From assembly GCA_963663495.1 (NCBI GenBank), contig OY760427.1:1302001-1366000 (forward strand): a stretch of DNA of 64,000 nt. The letters run 5' to 3'. Position numbers and translations under genes: made by a program. This DNA comes from G963663495 sp963663495 (GTDB lineage: Bacteria; Bacteroidota; Rhodothermia; Rhodothermales; Bin80). The notes under the pieces were generated by a model that saw only the letters and a program-made list of their open reading frames with translations, ran no database searches and was not told the DNA's origin. Positions 62,994 to 64,000 of the stretch are shown piece by piece (within the stretch, counting starts at the first letter, position 1; every line of letters starts with the position of its first letter).

Positions 62994-64000
62994 GGCTGCA
63001 AGGAGCGCGTTCATGTCCGTCGCATCATTGTATACATGCGGGGAAACGCGAATGGCGTCGCCGCGGCGTGAAACTGATATATTCCGGCGTGTGACCTCAT
63101 ATGTGACACGATCCAGGGAAACGCTGGATGGGCATCGAATCCCGAAGAGATGGGTGCCGCGGTCCGCCGGACCGCCAATATTGTATCCAAGCGCACGGAC
63201 CTCGCGCGCGACCGAGTCCGTCAGGCTCCTGATGTAGGCTTGAATCCGGCTAGGCTTCCATTCCAGTACTAGGCGTAGCCCCGCAATCAACATGGGTAGC
63301 AGTATGAAGTTGCTTCTCTCACCGACATCGTATCGTATAGCACCGGGCTGGTAGGAATCCTGGTATTGTATCAGTCCTGCGAACTGTTCGCTCCCGGCCC
63401 GTGTGATCCAGTTCTCCTCAAGAGGTCTTCCGGTGTCAAATCTGGGACCGAAGTAGGCGGCGCCGATACTGTATGGACCGAGGAGCCATTTGTAAGCGGC
63501 ACAAATCAGGGCATCAATCCCCAGCGCAGTAGCGTCAATCGGCAGGGCACCCGCAGACTGTGTTGCATCAAGCACAAATGCAGCTCCGAATTGGCGGGCG
63601 CGATTGCCAATGGCTTCAAGATCAAAGCATGTCCCGTCGGTCCAGTGCACCGCGCTCATAGCAATGACTGCGGTCTGCGCATCAATGGCCTCAAGAATCA
63701 TGGTATCCCATGACGTGTGGGGAGCTCCCGGCCCAACGGTCCGTAACTCGGCATTGCTGTTATCTGCAAGGCGCCGCCAGGAATAGACATTGCTCGGAAA
63801 CTGCTCATACAGAATTACAATGTTTTGGCCTGGTGCCACGGGAATATTGCAGGCGGCCGTCGCTATGCCATAGGACGCGCTGGGAATGATGGCGACCCGT
63901 TCCGCGGGAGCGTTGATCAGTCGTCCAAACAAGGTGCGCACTGTACTGCTCTCGTCGAAGAACATGGCAGGTGTTATGGCGGCGGGATTACGCTTACGTC
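62970..64000 (-). CDS. Class V aminotransferase (PLP-dependent), 5' end outside the window
   Basis: Fold-type I PLP enzyme of the class V group (cysteine desulfurase/isopenicillin N epimerase-like). Visible are SASYGIATAACNI, VHWTDGTCFDLEAI, VLDATQSAGALPID with the PLP-binding Asp and Gln, and the Schiff-base Lys in ALICAAYKWLLGPYSIGAAY. The C-terminus has HLFGIRCP and AIRVSPHVYNDATDMNALL. The frame stays open upstream of the Met at 63965 to the window edge (KRNPAAITPAMFFDES), so the gene is partial. Substrate cannot be assigned; no suf/isc genes are adjacent. Confidence 0.88.
   Translation of the reverse strand, partial: RKRNPAAITPAMFFDESSTVRTLFGRLINAPAERVAIIPSASYGIATAACNIPVAPGQNIVILYEQFPSNVYSWRRLADNSNAELRTVGPGAPHTSWDTMILEAIDAQTAVIAMSAVHWTDGTCFDLEAIGNRARQFGAAFVLDATQSAGALPIDATALGIDALICAAYKWLLGPYSIGAAYFGPRFDTGRPLEENWITRAGSEQFAGLIQYQDSYQPGAIRYDVGERSNFILLPMLIAGLRLVLEWKPSRIQAYIRSLTDSVAREVRALGYNIGGPADRGTHLFGIRCPSSVSLDRVTYEVTRRNISVSRRGDAIRVSPHVYNDATDMNALLAALRSAIRV

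Noticed and set aside
1352..64000. tRNA, rRNA or riboswitch genes in the intergenic regions
   Set aside because: No cloverleaf-like sequence with a T-loop GTTCGA-type core, no rRNA core sequence and no recognisable riboswitch consensus was found by eye; a covariance-model scan would be needed to be certain.

Overview
The window looks like a chromosomal piece of a Bacteroidota/Rhodothermota-type Gram-negative bacterium. The lineage is inferred from gene content (type III glutamine synthetase, mtaB, an OMP_b-brl_3-type TonB receptor, a DUF5916 outer-membrane protein, a pyruvoyl phosphatidylserine decarboxylase); no rRNA or tRNA gene was found to confirm it. About 20 kb of the 64 kb is insertion sequence (IS) DNA or IS wreckage, so the genome is under heavy transposition.

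Layout. 1-1351: 3' part of glnN. 1352-2644: IS relics. 2645-13822: one giant repeat protein with a signal peptide, Calx-beta, cadherin-like and Ca-binding repeats and a C-terminal beta-barrel. 13823-17232: relics of IS4-like and IS256-like elements. 17233-22724: a type III-like restriction-modification pair (res, mod); mod carries a 15-base homopolymer in frame, a likely phase-variation switch. 23196-26164: a small ORF coupled to an SDH_sah/ClpP-fold protease gene, broken by a 1-nt shift and by an ISNCY-type element. 26236-33718: a TnpB-bearing element containing an IS66 element and a 3.9-kb IS256-like element. 33831-43242: conserved genes mtaB, psd, pssA, purS, then a TonB-type receptor, an intradiol dioxygenase and a DUF5916 protein. 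43483-44942: second copy of the TnpB element. 45067-52408: housekeeping block rnhA, obg (frameshifted), rluD-like, hisS, lgt, rlmB, a flippase-like membrane protein and a LolA-like protein. 52936-62258: IS110, second IS256-like copy, and an IS1634-type element interrupted by a second ISNCY copy. 62511-64000: a YpsA/SLOG-type protein convergent with a class V aminotransferase that runs off the window.

Most unusual features. (1) A 3.9-kb IS256-family element, two near-identical copies with exact terminal repeats and 8-9 bp target duplications, encodes two tandem transposase homologues: an intact DDE enzyme and, just upstream, a 353-residue paralogue whose second and third catalytic positions are changed. 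A divergent relic of the paralogue lies elsewhere in the window, so the pairing is not a one-off. The element also has a 1.5-kb non-coding tail of two duplicated units. (2) A TnpB (RNA-guided nuclease family) gene sits in an element with terminal inverted repeats and 8-bp flanking direct repeats, unlike IS200/IS605, with no TnpA and with a stable hairpin at the 3' end of tnpB. (3) A putative phase-variable type III methyltransferase. Nested insertions at 26.2-33.7 kb and 54.4-62.3 kb allow the order of events to be read base by base.
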